A stretch of 23,525 nucleotides of DNA from a virus, in IMG/VR virus record IMGVR_UViG_3300027387_000028, positions 1 to 23,525 of that record; one strand, 5' to 3'. A program made the translations under genes and the position numbers. Below the pieces are notes generated by a model. The model made no database searches. It had not been told where the DNA came from and saw only the letters and a program-made list of their open reading frames with translations. Numbering within the stretch: position 1 is the stretch's first letter; each line of letters starts with the position of its first letter. This document shows, one piece after another, positions 5,197 through 13,719 of this stretch.

Positions 5197-7188
5197 TTAA
5201 AATAAACTTAATTGTGATTTTTCTTTTAACTTGCTGATGTTTTCGATTTCTTTATAGACTCTCTCTAGATAATACTCGTCATTGACATCATAGTTATCCC
5301 AAGGTTTAATCTCATAAAGATTAAACTCTGTCTGTAACCACTTACCTGCTTCTAAACGAGTCTCTCTACCATCAGCTTTGTTGACCTTAATTAATTTGCA
5401 ACCTTTGTTAGATACATAATACCGTACTACACCTTGTAGTTCACGATCATGTCTAACTCCTTTTATGAAACAGGTTTCCATAAAAATCCAGTCACCTTTA
5501 CGCTTCACACCTATACAGTAATCAAAGATGTTTCTATTCTGCTGTATGAATATCTCCGGTGCTACATTATGTATAAAGAAATAATAGATTGCTTTTGGCA
5601 CTATTAAAGCAGATTTATTCTTGTGTAGCGGTAAGTCCGAGAACTCGAATCTACCTTTACACTTAGTTGTCTTTACATAATACTTACCGTTATTCTCACG
5701 ATAGACAAAGTGAGGAGTCTTCTTTTTCATAGACTCATACGTTTCTTTATCTACTTCCTTCTCTTTGAATACAGCAATATAGTTGTTTACATCACCAATG
5801 ATCATCTTATCGTACTGATCATGTTCTAGTTGTAACTGAGTCATGTCTTCCCATTTCTTGCAGATCTCTAGATAGCGATCTTTTGCAGTCTCTGGAATGA
5901 TCATTTCTAAACCATCGGTATTCTGCATTAGCGGAACACTCTCAGGAATACCATCAGATAACATCTCATACAACATAACCAGACTAAGCTGACCATTGAT
6001 TGTAATCCTCATAGTAAACTCAGGATCATACAAGAAACTATTCTCGTCATTACTGAGACCATAAGTACTATTTAGGATAATCTTGTAAACATAGTTCTTC
6101 GGATCCTTCTTAGGTATCTTCTTTCTCTCTTCAAAGAACCATTCATACTGTTCACAGAATTCTTCTTTAGGTAAATGCGCAGGAGACCATCTATTCCTAA
6201 TAGCTAGATTAGGATAGAAACTAGTAACATCTGAAGTCATGATAATCATACCATCTTTTGCTTCATAGATACCAGCTTTGGTAGCACCATGCACACCACC
6301 TAAACCAAAATCTGTTTTGACAGACTTATGAGTGACTGAATATTTAAACCCACCCTTAGTATCATTAGGATTAATCTTTAAAGTTTTAAACTTCTCATGG
6401 ATGTTTTTAAACTCTTTGCGATTAAAACTAATATAATCTAAGAGAATGTCTCCTACTACAATAGAGTCTCGTTTAGTTCTCATCTGCTTTAGATCATACT
6501 TTCGTATGTTGAGTTTGCTACTCAAGAAATGCAAGAAGAGTTCTTTAGATATCTTTGGTTCAGAAGCACTGTACAGGTTGATACCATACTCGTTAGTCAA
6601 CGCTTTTCTCAACATGATTTGATCTTTGCTGAGCATCATTACTTGCTTAGTTGCAAGTACATCGTTAATACAGTAACTTATTATAGTATCTAGCTGTTCT
6701 TTTGTGCGGATTACAGTACTGTGTTTGATAGGCATATCGCGAACGTTATTCCAATCCATAGAGTACTCAATCCACTTTAGACTAGATCTTTTTGCAGGAT
6801 TATCCCAGTGATTTAACCGGAATACATCTAGCTGCTTGATACTTAGTATCCGCTCACCATACTCCGGGAATTCACCTTTGTTAGAACGGTCTATAGTATC
6901 TTGAGCTTTCAGATACAGTACATGTGCTATGGTCTCAGCAGGTTCATCGAGATAGTAATCACCTTCTCTAATGATGAACTCAGTAATCTGAGAGTCAAAG
7001 TTTATACCGTTAAATGAAATATGCCAAACTTCTTCACTCTTACAATCTTGTAAGAACGAGTACAATTCAGCATAATCATTCCGAGATTCATGTACTACAA
7101 ATATCTTTTTCTCATCAGATTTATAGTCTATAAATACTGCGACGAAGCAATTAATTAGGGTCTCATAGTCATGTACCCAGTTAGTCAT
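5197..7188 (-). CDS. Family B DNA polymerase with 3'-5' exonuclease
   Basis: The 663-residue protein carries the full exonuclease set: ExoI HDYET (Asp7, Glu9), ExoII FNGINFDSQ (59-67, Asp65), and ExoIII YCINDVLAT (172-180, Asp176). The polymerase part has motif A DVTSFYPNL (320-328), motif B KIILNSTYG (369-377, matching Kx3NSxYG), and motif C QNTDG (422-426). In motif C the usual YxDTD appears as NTD, but the second, catalytic Asp is kept. It would replicate the phage genome with proofreading. It is short for the family, as is usual in small phage polymerases. The ATG overlaps the upstream stop by one base (TAATG). crAss-like phages carry either a family A or a family B enzyme; this one is of the B type. 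Confidence 0.95.
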   Translation of the reverse strand: MTNWVHDYETLINCFVAVFIDYKSDEKKIFVVHESRNDYAELYSFLQDCKSEEVWHISFNGINFDSQITEFIIREGDYYLDEPAETIAHVLYLKAQDTIDRSNKGEFPEYGERILSIKQLDVFRLNHWDNPAKRSSLKWIEYSMDWNNVRDMPIKHSTVIRTKEQLDTIISYCINDVLATKQVMMLSKDQIMLRKALTNEYGINLYSASEPKISKELFLHFLSSKLNIRKYDLKQMRTKRDSIVVGDILLDYISFNRKEFKNIHEKFKTLKINPNDTKGGFKYSVTHKSVKTDFGLGGVHGATKAGIYEAKDGMIIMTSDVTSFYPNLAIRNRWSPAHLPKEEFCEQYEWFFEERKKIPKKDPKNYVYKIILNSTYGLSNDENSFLYDPEFTMRITINGQLSLVMLYEMLSDGIPESVPLMQNTDGLEMIIPETAKDRYLEICKKWEDMTQLQLEHDQYDKMIIGDVNNYIAVFKEKEVDKETYESMKKKTPHFVYRENNGKYYVKTTKCKGRFEFSDLPLHKNKSALIVPKAIYYFFIHNVAPEIFIQQNRNIFDYCIGVKRKGDWIFMETCFIKGVRHDRELQGVVRYYVSNKGCKLIKVNKADGRETRLEAGKWLQTEFNLYEIKPWDNYDVNDEYYLERVYKEIENISKLKEKSQLSLF

Positions 7189-7571
7189 TACTCAGCAGAT
7201 TCTGTTGTTGGAGTAGCAAGCAAATATTGCTCAAAGTCAAATGTATCAGCATTGAAAGCAAAACGCTTTACAAAAGCACGAATCTCATCCAACTGCTCAA
7301 TATAGTACTCCTGGAATGTTTCGATAGTACGACGCTCTTCCTTGTATGGTTTACCTTCACGACTCGGTGTCTTTCTCATTTCGATATCACCGTTGTGATC
7401 AATCTTAGGCATCATGTGAAAAATATCTTTTTGGATAGCACCAATGACAGCTAACACTTTCATGTCTGCGTCAAAGATACATTCTACATAAGGACATTCT
7501 GCGTCCGTTGGGATCATTTTAAATGTCTTACCATTCTTCCAGGTAGACGTGATTAACATCATATTACTCAT
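7188..7571 (-). CDS. Conserved phage hypothetical upstream of DNA polymerase
   Basis: I choose the ATG at 7571 (MSNMMLITSTW), giving 127 residues. A TTG at 7595 in the same frame would create a small overlap with the previous gene but is less likely. The protein is a compact soluble alpha/beta type with no membrane segment. Recognisable features are NGKTFKMIPTDAECPYVE near the N-terminus, a basic central stretch (RKTPSREGKPYKEER), and a helical FQEYYIEQLDEIRAFVKRFA. From memory, a similar protein accompanies the replication genes of related phages; no function is known to me. Its TAA shares a base with the polymerase ATG, so translation of the two is likely coupled. Confidence 0.7.
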   Translation of the reverse strand: MSNMMLITSTWKNGKTFKMIPTDAECPYVECIFDADMKVLAVIGAIQKDIFHMMPKIDHNGDIEMRKTPSREGKPYKEERRTIETFQEYYIEQLDEIRAFVKRFAFNADTFDFEQYLLATPTTESAE

Positions 7572-7591
7572 AATTGTTGGTTTTTGAGACG

Positions 7592-8149
7592 TCAAAGATA
7601 ATCAAATTGAAATTCTTTAACATCAATTTTTAAAGTTTCTTCTTCGATATTAGGTAAATCACATAGCTCACCGACTTCCTCTAGTAAACTAACAGGAACA
7701 TCAAGTAATTTGGCGTATGTTTCAAAATAACCTTCTGGATTAAGAAAACTATTAACTAGATCTCTATTACCCGGGTGATTAGCGAAGAAGTTTAGGATTT
7801 TTATTTTAGATGAAGCATTGATTTTTGAGTAATGACCTTTGAGAAAACATTCCCAAAGATTGCCTTCATCAGAAAGATCAAAAATGTATGTACACTTTGA
7901 ATCTTTTAGTTCATGATAATCGACAAACTTTGGATTGTTAATCAGTTTACTCTTTTCAAACTGTCTGAATTCCATATCTTCTCGAGTATGGTATAAACAA
8001 ACAAGTTTCTTATCTTCAGGTTTTATAACTCCTGGTATAGAGATATAACTCTCTATTGGAACAACAGAAGAACCTCGCTTCAAACCTAAAACAGGGTACA
8101 AGAAAAATCTTGATTTTTGAGCGTACTTGGTATGCAAATATTTTTTCAT
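7592..8149 (-). CDS. Conserved phage hypothetical (185 aa)
   Basis: The 185-residue product starts MKKYLHTKYAQ and has a beta-rich N-terminal half (SRFFLYPVLGLKRG, then SYISIPGVIKPED) and a helical C-terminal half containing FLNPEGYFETYAKLLDVPVSLL and VGELCDLPNIEEE. It has no membrane segment or obvious catalytic motif. It lies between the RecB-like nuclease and the genes leading to DNA polymerase, with gaps of 6 and 20 bases, so it belongs to the replication/recombination operon. From memory, proteins with a similar GYFETYA...VGELCD pattern occur next to nuclease genes in other Bacteroidetes phages, but I cannot name a function. Confidence 0.7.
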   Translation of the reverse strand: MKKYLHTKYAQKSRFFLYPVLGLKRGSSVVPIESYISIPGVIKPEDKKLVCLYHTREDMEFRQFEKSKLINNPKFVDYHELKDSKCTYIFDLSDEGNLWECFLKGHYSKINASSKIKILNFFANHPGNRDLVNSFLNPEGYFETYAKLLDVPVSLLEEVGELCDLPNIEEETLKIDVKEFQFDYL

Positions 8150-8155
8150 GTTTGT

Positions 8156-9124
8156 TTACAATGACATCTTATTTATAAGATAATCATAAGGTAGACTATA
8201 ATTCCTACTAGTATAGTGATACTCAGCTTTCATTAACATCTCATCAAGATTCCAGATCCAGCTATGCAATGTAGCAGCACAAACAGGAAACGCGAATACC
8301 TGCTGGTACTTATCAATAACTATGAAATTAAATCTGATCTCTGAGAGACCTTTAAAGTTTGCTTGTATTAACTTGTAATACATAGCAGCTTGCATCCAAT
8401 ACTTGTAGTACTCAACAGTTTCTCTAAACTCAGAAATTGTCTTTCCGGTAGTTTTAAAGTCATTGATTGTAACAACTTTAGTTTCAGGATCATAAACATA
8501 GTTGTCTATGATACCTTTTAAACCGAATGAATACTTAGTCTCAGCTTCTAGTGGCACCTCACTCCAACTATTAGGCGAACCTAACTGAAGTAAGCTAGTA
8601 ACTGAGTTGTTACTTAGTATTAATTCAACATACCCTTTGAGTCTATCATAGGTTTCCTGATCTATAACAGTCTTGGAACCCTTTGATTTGAGAAACTCAT
8701 AATAGTTAATATTCTCTGCAGTGAGCATCTTTTCTACACGCTGTTGATCAGTCTTAAGACTTTGGTGTAGATTGACCTCCCTTAGAATATCAATTATAGT
8801 TACCTCATGAGATGACAAAGGTAACTGTTCAAAACCGTTTTGGCAAGACAGTGCATACACTTTGTCAATAACTTTACGTGCGTTGTCCCCAGGTAATGTA
8901 GCAAGTGATACTACAAACTGGTCATTAAACTTTTCATTCTCAAGTAGTAAACAGTGAAGAGCTCGACCCTCAATTAAATGAGAGTCAAGCTTGTCTTCAC
9001 GTTGACCAAGAATATAATGTTTATAAAAAGTGTTTGGTACATACAGTAGTTTGTTCAGACTGCTGTAACTGAACTGAAACTTCTTGTTGTAGAACCTCTC
9101 CTCTGCTTGGAAATCCGTTATCAT
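8156..9124 (-). CDS. PD-(D/E)XK (RecB/Cas4-like) exonuclease
   Basis: The 322-residue protein opens with FSYSSLNKLL (18-27) and IEGRALHCLLLE (51-62, His57), and then shows the nuclease core GLKGIIDNY (201-209, Asp207), NDFKTTGK (221-228, Asp222-x-Lys224) and WMQAAMYY (243-250, Gln-x3-Tyr). This matches phage members of the PDDEXK_1/RecB-like family. It would degrade DNA ends, probably with the Sak4-like ATPase and SSB-like protein encoded further upstream. The conserved N-terminal segment supports the ATG at 9124, so the 104-base overlap with the preceding gene is real and not a wrong start. An A-rich leader precedes the ATG. Confidence 0.88.
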   Translation of the reverse strand: MITDFQAEERFYNKKFQFSYSSLNKLLYVPNTFYKHYILGQREDKLDSHLIEGRALHCLLLENEKFNDQFVVSLATLPGDNARKVIDKVYALSCQNGFEQLPLSSHEVTIIDILREVNLHQSLKTDQQRVEKMLTAENINYYEFLKSKGSKTVIDQETYDRLKGYVELILSNNSVTSLLQLGSPNSWSEVPLEAETKYSFGLKGIIDNYVYDPETKVVTINDFKTTGKTISEFRETVEYYKYWMQAAMYYKLIQANFKGLSEIRFNFIVIDKYQQVFAFPVCAATLHSWIWNLDEMLMKAEYHYTSRNYSLPYDYLINKMSL

Positions 9125-10196
9125 TTAGTTTATTATTTATTTTGGTTAATGCTTCCTCAGAGAACTTGTATCCTGTATGTTCAATCATACTAGTTGATGA
9201 TGAGAACTCATCAGCACCTAGTTCATATAAGAAATCTACTACTTCAGGTGTAACTTCACCTTTTTCTATAGCAATGTTGAATACATCTTCATAGTCAAAT
9301 CTAAATTGGTATCTCATGTTAGTTCCTAAGAAACTAATAAGACCTTTGAATGCTACAGTTTTTCTAGTAGGATGATCCCATACTTTATGACCGTATAGTC
9401 TAGAGATCTGTGCTAGATATACAGCACTCTTCTTATAGTTACAGTTAGCCATAATAGTCATAGCAACAGTATGGTTACTAGTATCAGCACTCTCAAACAT
9501 CTGTAAGATAGCTTCAAAGGTATCTCTATCTATTACTGCTTCACCCATCTTATCTAATAGAGCTGCCTCATCATATACCTTAATACCACCATCATTAAAG
9601 AGATTATTTAAGATAAGGTTTGCTTCAATAGATTCCATAGTTATATAGGTACCTGCAAAGTTAAAATCTGCAAAACTAGCACTTGCCCAACTATTACGTG
9701 ACGACTTATACTTCTTATTAATAGATTCTATAGATCGTCTGAAATCTGTGTTATCATCTTTTTTGAAGAAAGAGTTCTTAAACAACTTTGCATCATCAGG
9801 ACTCATAAAAGCTTGTTCACCGTTAGTATGATCAAACTCCTCAAAGACTTTATATATTTGAGTATCAGCTGACTCATAACAGTACTTTGAGTTTGTAAAA
9901 ATCAAGTCTGCCTTCTCAGGATCTCTAACAACACGAGCACCAATAGAATCTAGTAATGACTTTAGTTTCTCTCTAGATACCTCACACTTAGGAGATATAT
10001 AAATAGTTTTAGCACCGGTTAAATCTACAGTTTTATTTACATGCTCATCATAGAAACTTTTAAAGTATCTAATGTTTTGCCAGTTATTATCTGAAAACTT
10101 TACTACTTCTTTTTGAGTACAGTTTAGACTGTCAATAAGACCCATTGAATTTACATTCAATGAATCTACTATGTTAATTTGAATTTTGTTCACCAT
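9021..10196 (-). CDS. Accessory-module paralogue C (BRCT-like segment plus shared module)
   Basis: The 391-residue product is a paralogue of the next gene upstream. Shared parts are a BRCT-like segment (63-101: KTIYISPKCEVSREKLKSL, then GARVV and ADLIF), a region around ESIEANLILNNL (188-199), and a module of about 50 residues (218-269, AVIDRDTFEAILQMFESAD and then ANCNYKKSAVYLAQI). A short version of that module also occurs in the 161-residue protein at 13703-14188. The homology fades near residue 360, and the last 30 residues are encoded inside the nuclease gene in another frame. No enzyme motif is visible. The neighbouring MoxR-type ATPase and vWA protein suggest it is a partner or adaptor. 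An 8-bp inverted repeat lies at codons 12-18. Confidence 0.8.
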   Translation of the reverse strand: MVNKIQINIVDSLNVNSMGLIDSLNCTQKEVVKFSDNNWQNIRYFKSFYDEHVNKTVDLTGAKTIYISPKCEVSREKLKSLLDSIGARVVRDPEKADLIFTNSKYCYESADTQIYKVFEEFDHTNGEQAFMSPDDAKLFKNSFFKKDDNTDFRRSIESINKKYKSSRNSWASASFADFNFAGTYITMESIEANLILNNLFNDGGIKVYDEAALLDKMGEAVIDRDTFEAILQMFESADTSNHTVAMTIMANCNYKKSAVYLAQISRLYGHKVWDHPTRKTVAFKGLISFLGTNMRYQFRFDYEDVFNIAIEKGEVTPEVVDFLYELGADEFSSSTSMIEHTGYKFSEEALTKINNKLNDNGFPSRGEVLQQEVSVQLQQSEQTTVCTKHFL

Positions 10197-11325
10197 ATGG
10201 TTTAATGAATTCTTCGTAATTATACTTTGGGGTTATCTGGATGTTTACATGAGTAAGATCTAATCTTCTCTCAGCATCTTCTCTTTCAGAAGCTAGAATA
10301 CTAGACATAAGTTTATTATATGTTTCTTCTAGTAATTGTCCATTTTTTGCAAGATGGGTTACTATTTCACTTTCATCCATGTTTTCTATAACATTCCAGT
10401 GTACTAAGGTCTTAAATAGTTTAGCTTCTTTAAGTCTGTTATTTTCAGAAGTATCTATACGGTATCTATGCTTCATAGCTAGTCTCCATATATGATACTT
10501 AGAATTCTTAGCATTACAGTTGAATAGAATCTTAGATGCTGTTAGATGATCCTCTTGAGAAGGACTGCTAAACATCATATCTAAACTATTATACATGTCA
10601 TCATCTAGTACTACTTGATTACCACAGGTCTCAATAAAATGTTCTTGTGATATTACTGGTACTTTCTTAGATAGAATATTATATACAAGAGTAAGACTCT
10701 CTGCATTAAGTGCCCACTGTGTAGTAGCATCTTCCATGTTATCAGTATAAGCAGATTTACTGTAGTGAGATGCTAATGCTCTTGTCACTATAATAGTATC
10801 ATCTTGCTTTAACCTGTCATGATAATCTATACCAGTAGTAGGTAATACAATAAACGTATTCTTATTCTTTATAAAATCTACAAGGGTTTGGTTATATACT
10901 ACCTGACTAGAATAGTGTTCACCTACAATACATCCATTAGGATACTGATTCTTATTAATGTCATAGCTTGATGCATCTAGAATATTCTGTTCAGTACCTA
11001 GGATAACAGTAGCTTTTTCTATGTTACTAGTCACGGTCATACCAGATGTTTTACAATACTCTTTGATCTTATAACTAGGTATCTTAGAGTCTGGTAATAA
11101 ATAAATCTTATCTCCAGAAACAGGAGTATAAGCATCACCCCCTTTCAGGAGTGATGCTATTTTATTCCTACTTTCCATAGAGATTTTATACAACTCTGTT
11201 ACACCAATACCACTATTAAACTCATCAGGACTAAACATGTAAACATATTTAAGGGATCCTTCTACAAATTTTAGTTTGCTTGGTAAAGTAGAGTCTTCTA
11301 AAATACTACTAATGTTGTTTTGCAT
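10174..11325 (-). CDS. Accessory-module paralogue B (BRCT-like segment plus shared module)
   Basis: The 383-residue product aligns with the downstream 391-residue protein. It has a BRCT-like segment at 73-111 (KIYLLPDSKIPSYKIKEY, then MTVTS and ATVILG), an ESLTLVYNIL region (209-218), and the shared module at 236-287 (QVVLDDDMYNSLDMMFSSP and then NCNAKNSKYHIWRL). The Asn-Cys-Asn at the centre of the module is common to both long copies. It ends in a polar helical tail. There is no membrane helix or catalytic signature. Its ATG overlaps the MoxR-type stop by one base (TAATG), and its 3' end overlaps the next gene by 23 bases, so the ATPase and both paralogues are translationally linked. An adaptor or substrate-recognition role is inference. 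Confidence 0.8.
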   Translation of the reverse strand: MQNNISSILEDSTLPSKLKFVEGSLKYVYMFSPDEFNSGIGVTELYKISMESRNKIASLLKGGDAYTPVSGDKIYLLPDSKIPSYKIKEYCKTSGMTVTSNIEKATVILGTEQNILDASSYDINKNQYPNGCIVGEHYSSQVVYNQTLVDFIKNKNTFIVLPTTGIDYHDRLKQDDTIIVTRALASHYSKSAYTDNMEDATTQWALNAESLTLVYNILSKKVPVISQEHFIETCGNQVVLDDDMYNSLDMMFSSPSQEDHLTASKILFNCNAKNSKYHIWRLAMKHRYRIDTSENNRLKEAKLFKTLVHWNVIENMDESEIVTHLAKNGQLLEETYNKLMSSILASEREDAERRLDLTHVNIQITPKYNYEEFIKPYGEQNSN

Positions 11326-12512
11326 TATTTTACAGTCATTTTGATTACCTCTGGATTCAACATCAACTTAGACCACTTCTGTTTGTTACCATTAAGGATA
11401 CCCTTAACGATATAATACTTAAGGTCATTGCTGAAGATATCATCAGTAATCAAGTTAGTAACACGATCAATTAATGGTTGAGTTACTGTGTTGTTATTAC
11501 TATAGTGCACTGCATAGTTGATGATACGAGTAGTCATCAAGCTGGCAATATCTGCACGGTAGCTGTTACCCTCACCAATACAAGACTTAAGTTGTCCTTT
11601 GATATACTCCCAACTGTTGTTATTCAATACATCTTTAGGAGTTACCAACTTATCAAGCTTGTTGTTAATGAACATAGTAAACATAGTAGCAAACTCACCA
11701 CCTACAGAACCTTCACCGATCATCTGAATAATAGGAAGACTCTCTTCGAAACTATCTAGACTAGAGATAGAGTTAAAGAATGTAGTGAAGCTACGAGCAT
11801 TAGCACGCTTCTCTGTCAACTCAGGATGTAACAACATAAAGTTAATACAACGAGTGTCGATCTCATTCTCTTCTGCCCATCGCGCCCAACAGTCAATATC
11901 AAACTTCAAGTAACTTGTGATAAAACGAGTCTTTTGCGCTTCGTCAAGAGATGTCACCTGATAGTCACCGTTATCTGGATTACTAGTCAAGATTACAGTC
12001 CAACCTTTTGGTAGCTTCCATGAGATATATTCCTGACGGTCAATGATTTCCATAGTAGCTTGCATGAATCTAGCATCAGCACGAGTATAGTCGTCAAGAA
12101 TCAACAAACCGTTCTCGCCTTTACCTTGAATCCATTCTGGTTGTGCATGCGTCATACGCTTCTCACCAGTAGGAACATACTTCTGCTGAATATACAATGG
12201 CATGATGTTCTCAGGAATCCATTTAGCTACACGCTTACCGTCGTCAGTAGTCTTTGCTACTTCAAATTCCTTAATAGGAAAACCTACTAAGTCACCCAAC
12301 TCCTCGAGCTGACTCAAGGATAATTTTACAAAGTGAAGGTTGTTCTCATTAGCATACTGTAAGATAGTACTTGTCTTACCGATACCTGCTTCACCTTCGA
12401 TGTTTACAGCTACAGGAATCTTTCCATTCTCCTGTAAGTACTTGTTATTATTTACAACGTGTGTTACGAATTGCTTTAACTCATCTGTGTTTAACTGAAC
12501 TTGCTTTGCCAT
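11325..12512 (-). CDS. MoxR-type AAA+ ATPase
   Basis: The 395-residue protein has a Walker A at 40-47 (GEAGIGKT), a LEELGDLVGFP segment (69-79) typical of MoxR-like ATPases, Walker B LLILDDYTRAD (136-146), a sensor-1 TSNPD (176-180) and a basic KTRF (194-197) in the position of an arginine finger or sensor region. It would form a ring and remodel or load metal or partner proteins in the cytoplasm. The gene directly upstream encodes a vWA protein, which is the standard partnership (RavA-ViaA, MoxR-vWA). The ATG has an A-rich leader. The C-terminal 200 residues are helical and without further motifs. Bacterial relatives pair with DUF2201-type proteins, as here. Confidence 0.9.
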   Translation of the reverse strand: MAKQVQLNTDELKQFVTHVVNNNKYLQENGKIPVAVNIEGEAGIGKTSTILQYANENNLHFVKLSLSQLEELGDLVGFPIKEFEVAKTTDDGKRVAKWIPENIMPLYIQQKYVPTGEKRMTHAQPEWIQGKGENGLLILDDYTRADARFMQATMEIIDRQEYISWKLPKGWTVILTSNPDNGDYQVTSLDEAQKTRFITSYLKFDIDCWARWAEENEIDTRCINFMLLHPELTEKRANARSFTTFFNSISSLDSFEESLPIIQMIGEGSVGGEFATMFTMFINNKLDKLVTPKDVLNNNSWEYIKGQLKSCIGEGNSYRADIASLMTTRIINYAVHYSNNNTVTQPLIDRVTNLITDDIFSNDLKYYIVKGILNGNKQKWSKLMLNPEVIKMTVK

Positions 12513-12525
12513 TTTCTTAATTTTT

Positions 12526-13719
12526 TTAATTCAACTTGATTTGTGGTCCAGGAAGACCTTTGTTAATTTCACCACGGGTAGATATTACCCACAACATTTT
12601 ACCTTTTGGTTTTACATCAGTGCTACACTCACCATCTGTGAGATAGAATAAGCACGTATACTTTCTTTGATTTTCATTGTAATACTCTAGTACAGGATCA
12701 AAATCAGTACCACCTCTACCATGAAGAGTTATATCTTCATTAGGTTTGTACTTCTCAATACTACGAATAACAGTATCACATTGTAAGATAGTTACCTCAC
12801 TACCAGTTTTATGTATGTGATGTATCTCATTAAGGAACTCCTTAACTTCTTTATCACTTACAGAACCACTAGTATCTATAGCAACCAACAAGTGTCTCTT
12901 GTTTTTAATCTTAAGACCAGGGTTCTCTTCAAACCTCTTGTTGTCTTTACGTCTAAGTTTCTTAGTGAATACTTCTTTAGCACCACCTGCAAATCTTCTG
13001 ACATAACTACGCCAGTCAAACTTAGGTGGTTCTACATGACGTAGTCTTTCTAAGATACCTTTAAACTCTCCGGGAATAGTACCCCTAGATTTCTCTACAG
13101 AATCTGCAATTTCTTTCAAGATATGTGCTGTCTGAGACTCAAGTAATTTCTTCTCTGCTTCAGATAGATCTTCAAAGTCTTTCCAAGTACCATGATCAGG
13201 AACATTAGTACCACTACTATGTTGTTCACCGTCATCCATACCTGCCATATCAGAGATCTTTCCACCAGAACCAGATTGTTCTTCTTGTTCTTTTGCCTGC
13301 ATCAAAAGTTTGTAATACTCTCTACAACCTGCTTTAGGTGGTAGATTATATTCAGCAAAAGACTCTAGAGTACAACCACCTTCAGGTAAATCTTCCGCAT
13401 CTATGAACTGATTAATCTCAATGTCCATAGCAATGTTTGCTACTTTCTTATTTTGAAATTCATCTTGACACTGAATGTGGAAGAAACCTATATGCAATAA
13501 CTCATGCTTCAGAAGACCTCTCTTGTGATTATCACTAAGAGAGTTCCAGAAGTCTTCGTTAATAGTAAGCTGGAAGTTAACACCATTCTTACTTACACCA
13601 GCAGTAGGTACACGTTTGTTCCACTGCTTATTTAAACTTAGTAGGAGAAGACCATAGAATGGTTCTTTCAACATAAGTTCTTTACTAGCTCTTGCTAGAC
13701 TGTCATGATTGTTTAACAT
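12526..13719 (-). CDS. Zincin-vWA fusion protein (DUF2201-like)
   Basis: The 397-residue protein has two domains. The N-terminal one carries HELLHIGFFHIQ (72-83), a HExxH zinc-peptidase signature with a downstream acidic helix. The C-terminal one is a von Willebrand factor A domain with an intact MIDAS: DTSGS (282-286), Thr338 in GGTDF, and Asp362 in LTDGE. The linker (145-225) is low in complexity and acidic, and a basic patch precedes the vWA domain. This is the architecture of DUF2201 putative metallopeptidases that pair with MoxR ATPases. It could bind a target through the MIDAS and cleave or remodel it with ATPase help. It overlaps the upstream paralogue by 17 bases and precedes the ATPase by 13. 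Confidence 0.9.
   Translation of the reverse strand: MLNNHDSLARASKELMLKEPFYGLLLLSLNKQWNKRVPTAGVSKNGVNFQLTINEDFWNSLSDNHKRGLLKHELLHIGFFHIQCQDEFQNKKVANIAMDIEINQFIDAEDLPEGGCTLESFAEYNLPPKAGCREYYKLLMQAKEQEEQSGSGGKISDMAGMDDGEQHSSGTNVPDHGTWKDFEDLSEAEKKLLESQTAHILKEIADSVEKSRGTIPGEFKGILERLRHVEPPKFDWRSYVRRFAGGAKEVFTKKLRRKDNKRFEENPGLKIKNKRHLLVAIDTSGSVSDKEVKEFLNEIHHIHKTGSEVTILQCDTVIRSIEKYKPNEDITLHGRGGTDFDPVLEYYNENQRKYTCLFYLTDGECSTDVKPKGKMLWVISTRGEINKGLPGPQIKLN

Noticed and set aside
7571-7595. TTG start at 7595 for the gene before DNA polymerase
   Set aside because: Every other gene here begins with ATG, and an ATG lies 24 bases further in, before the conserved-looking segment.
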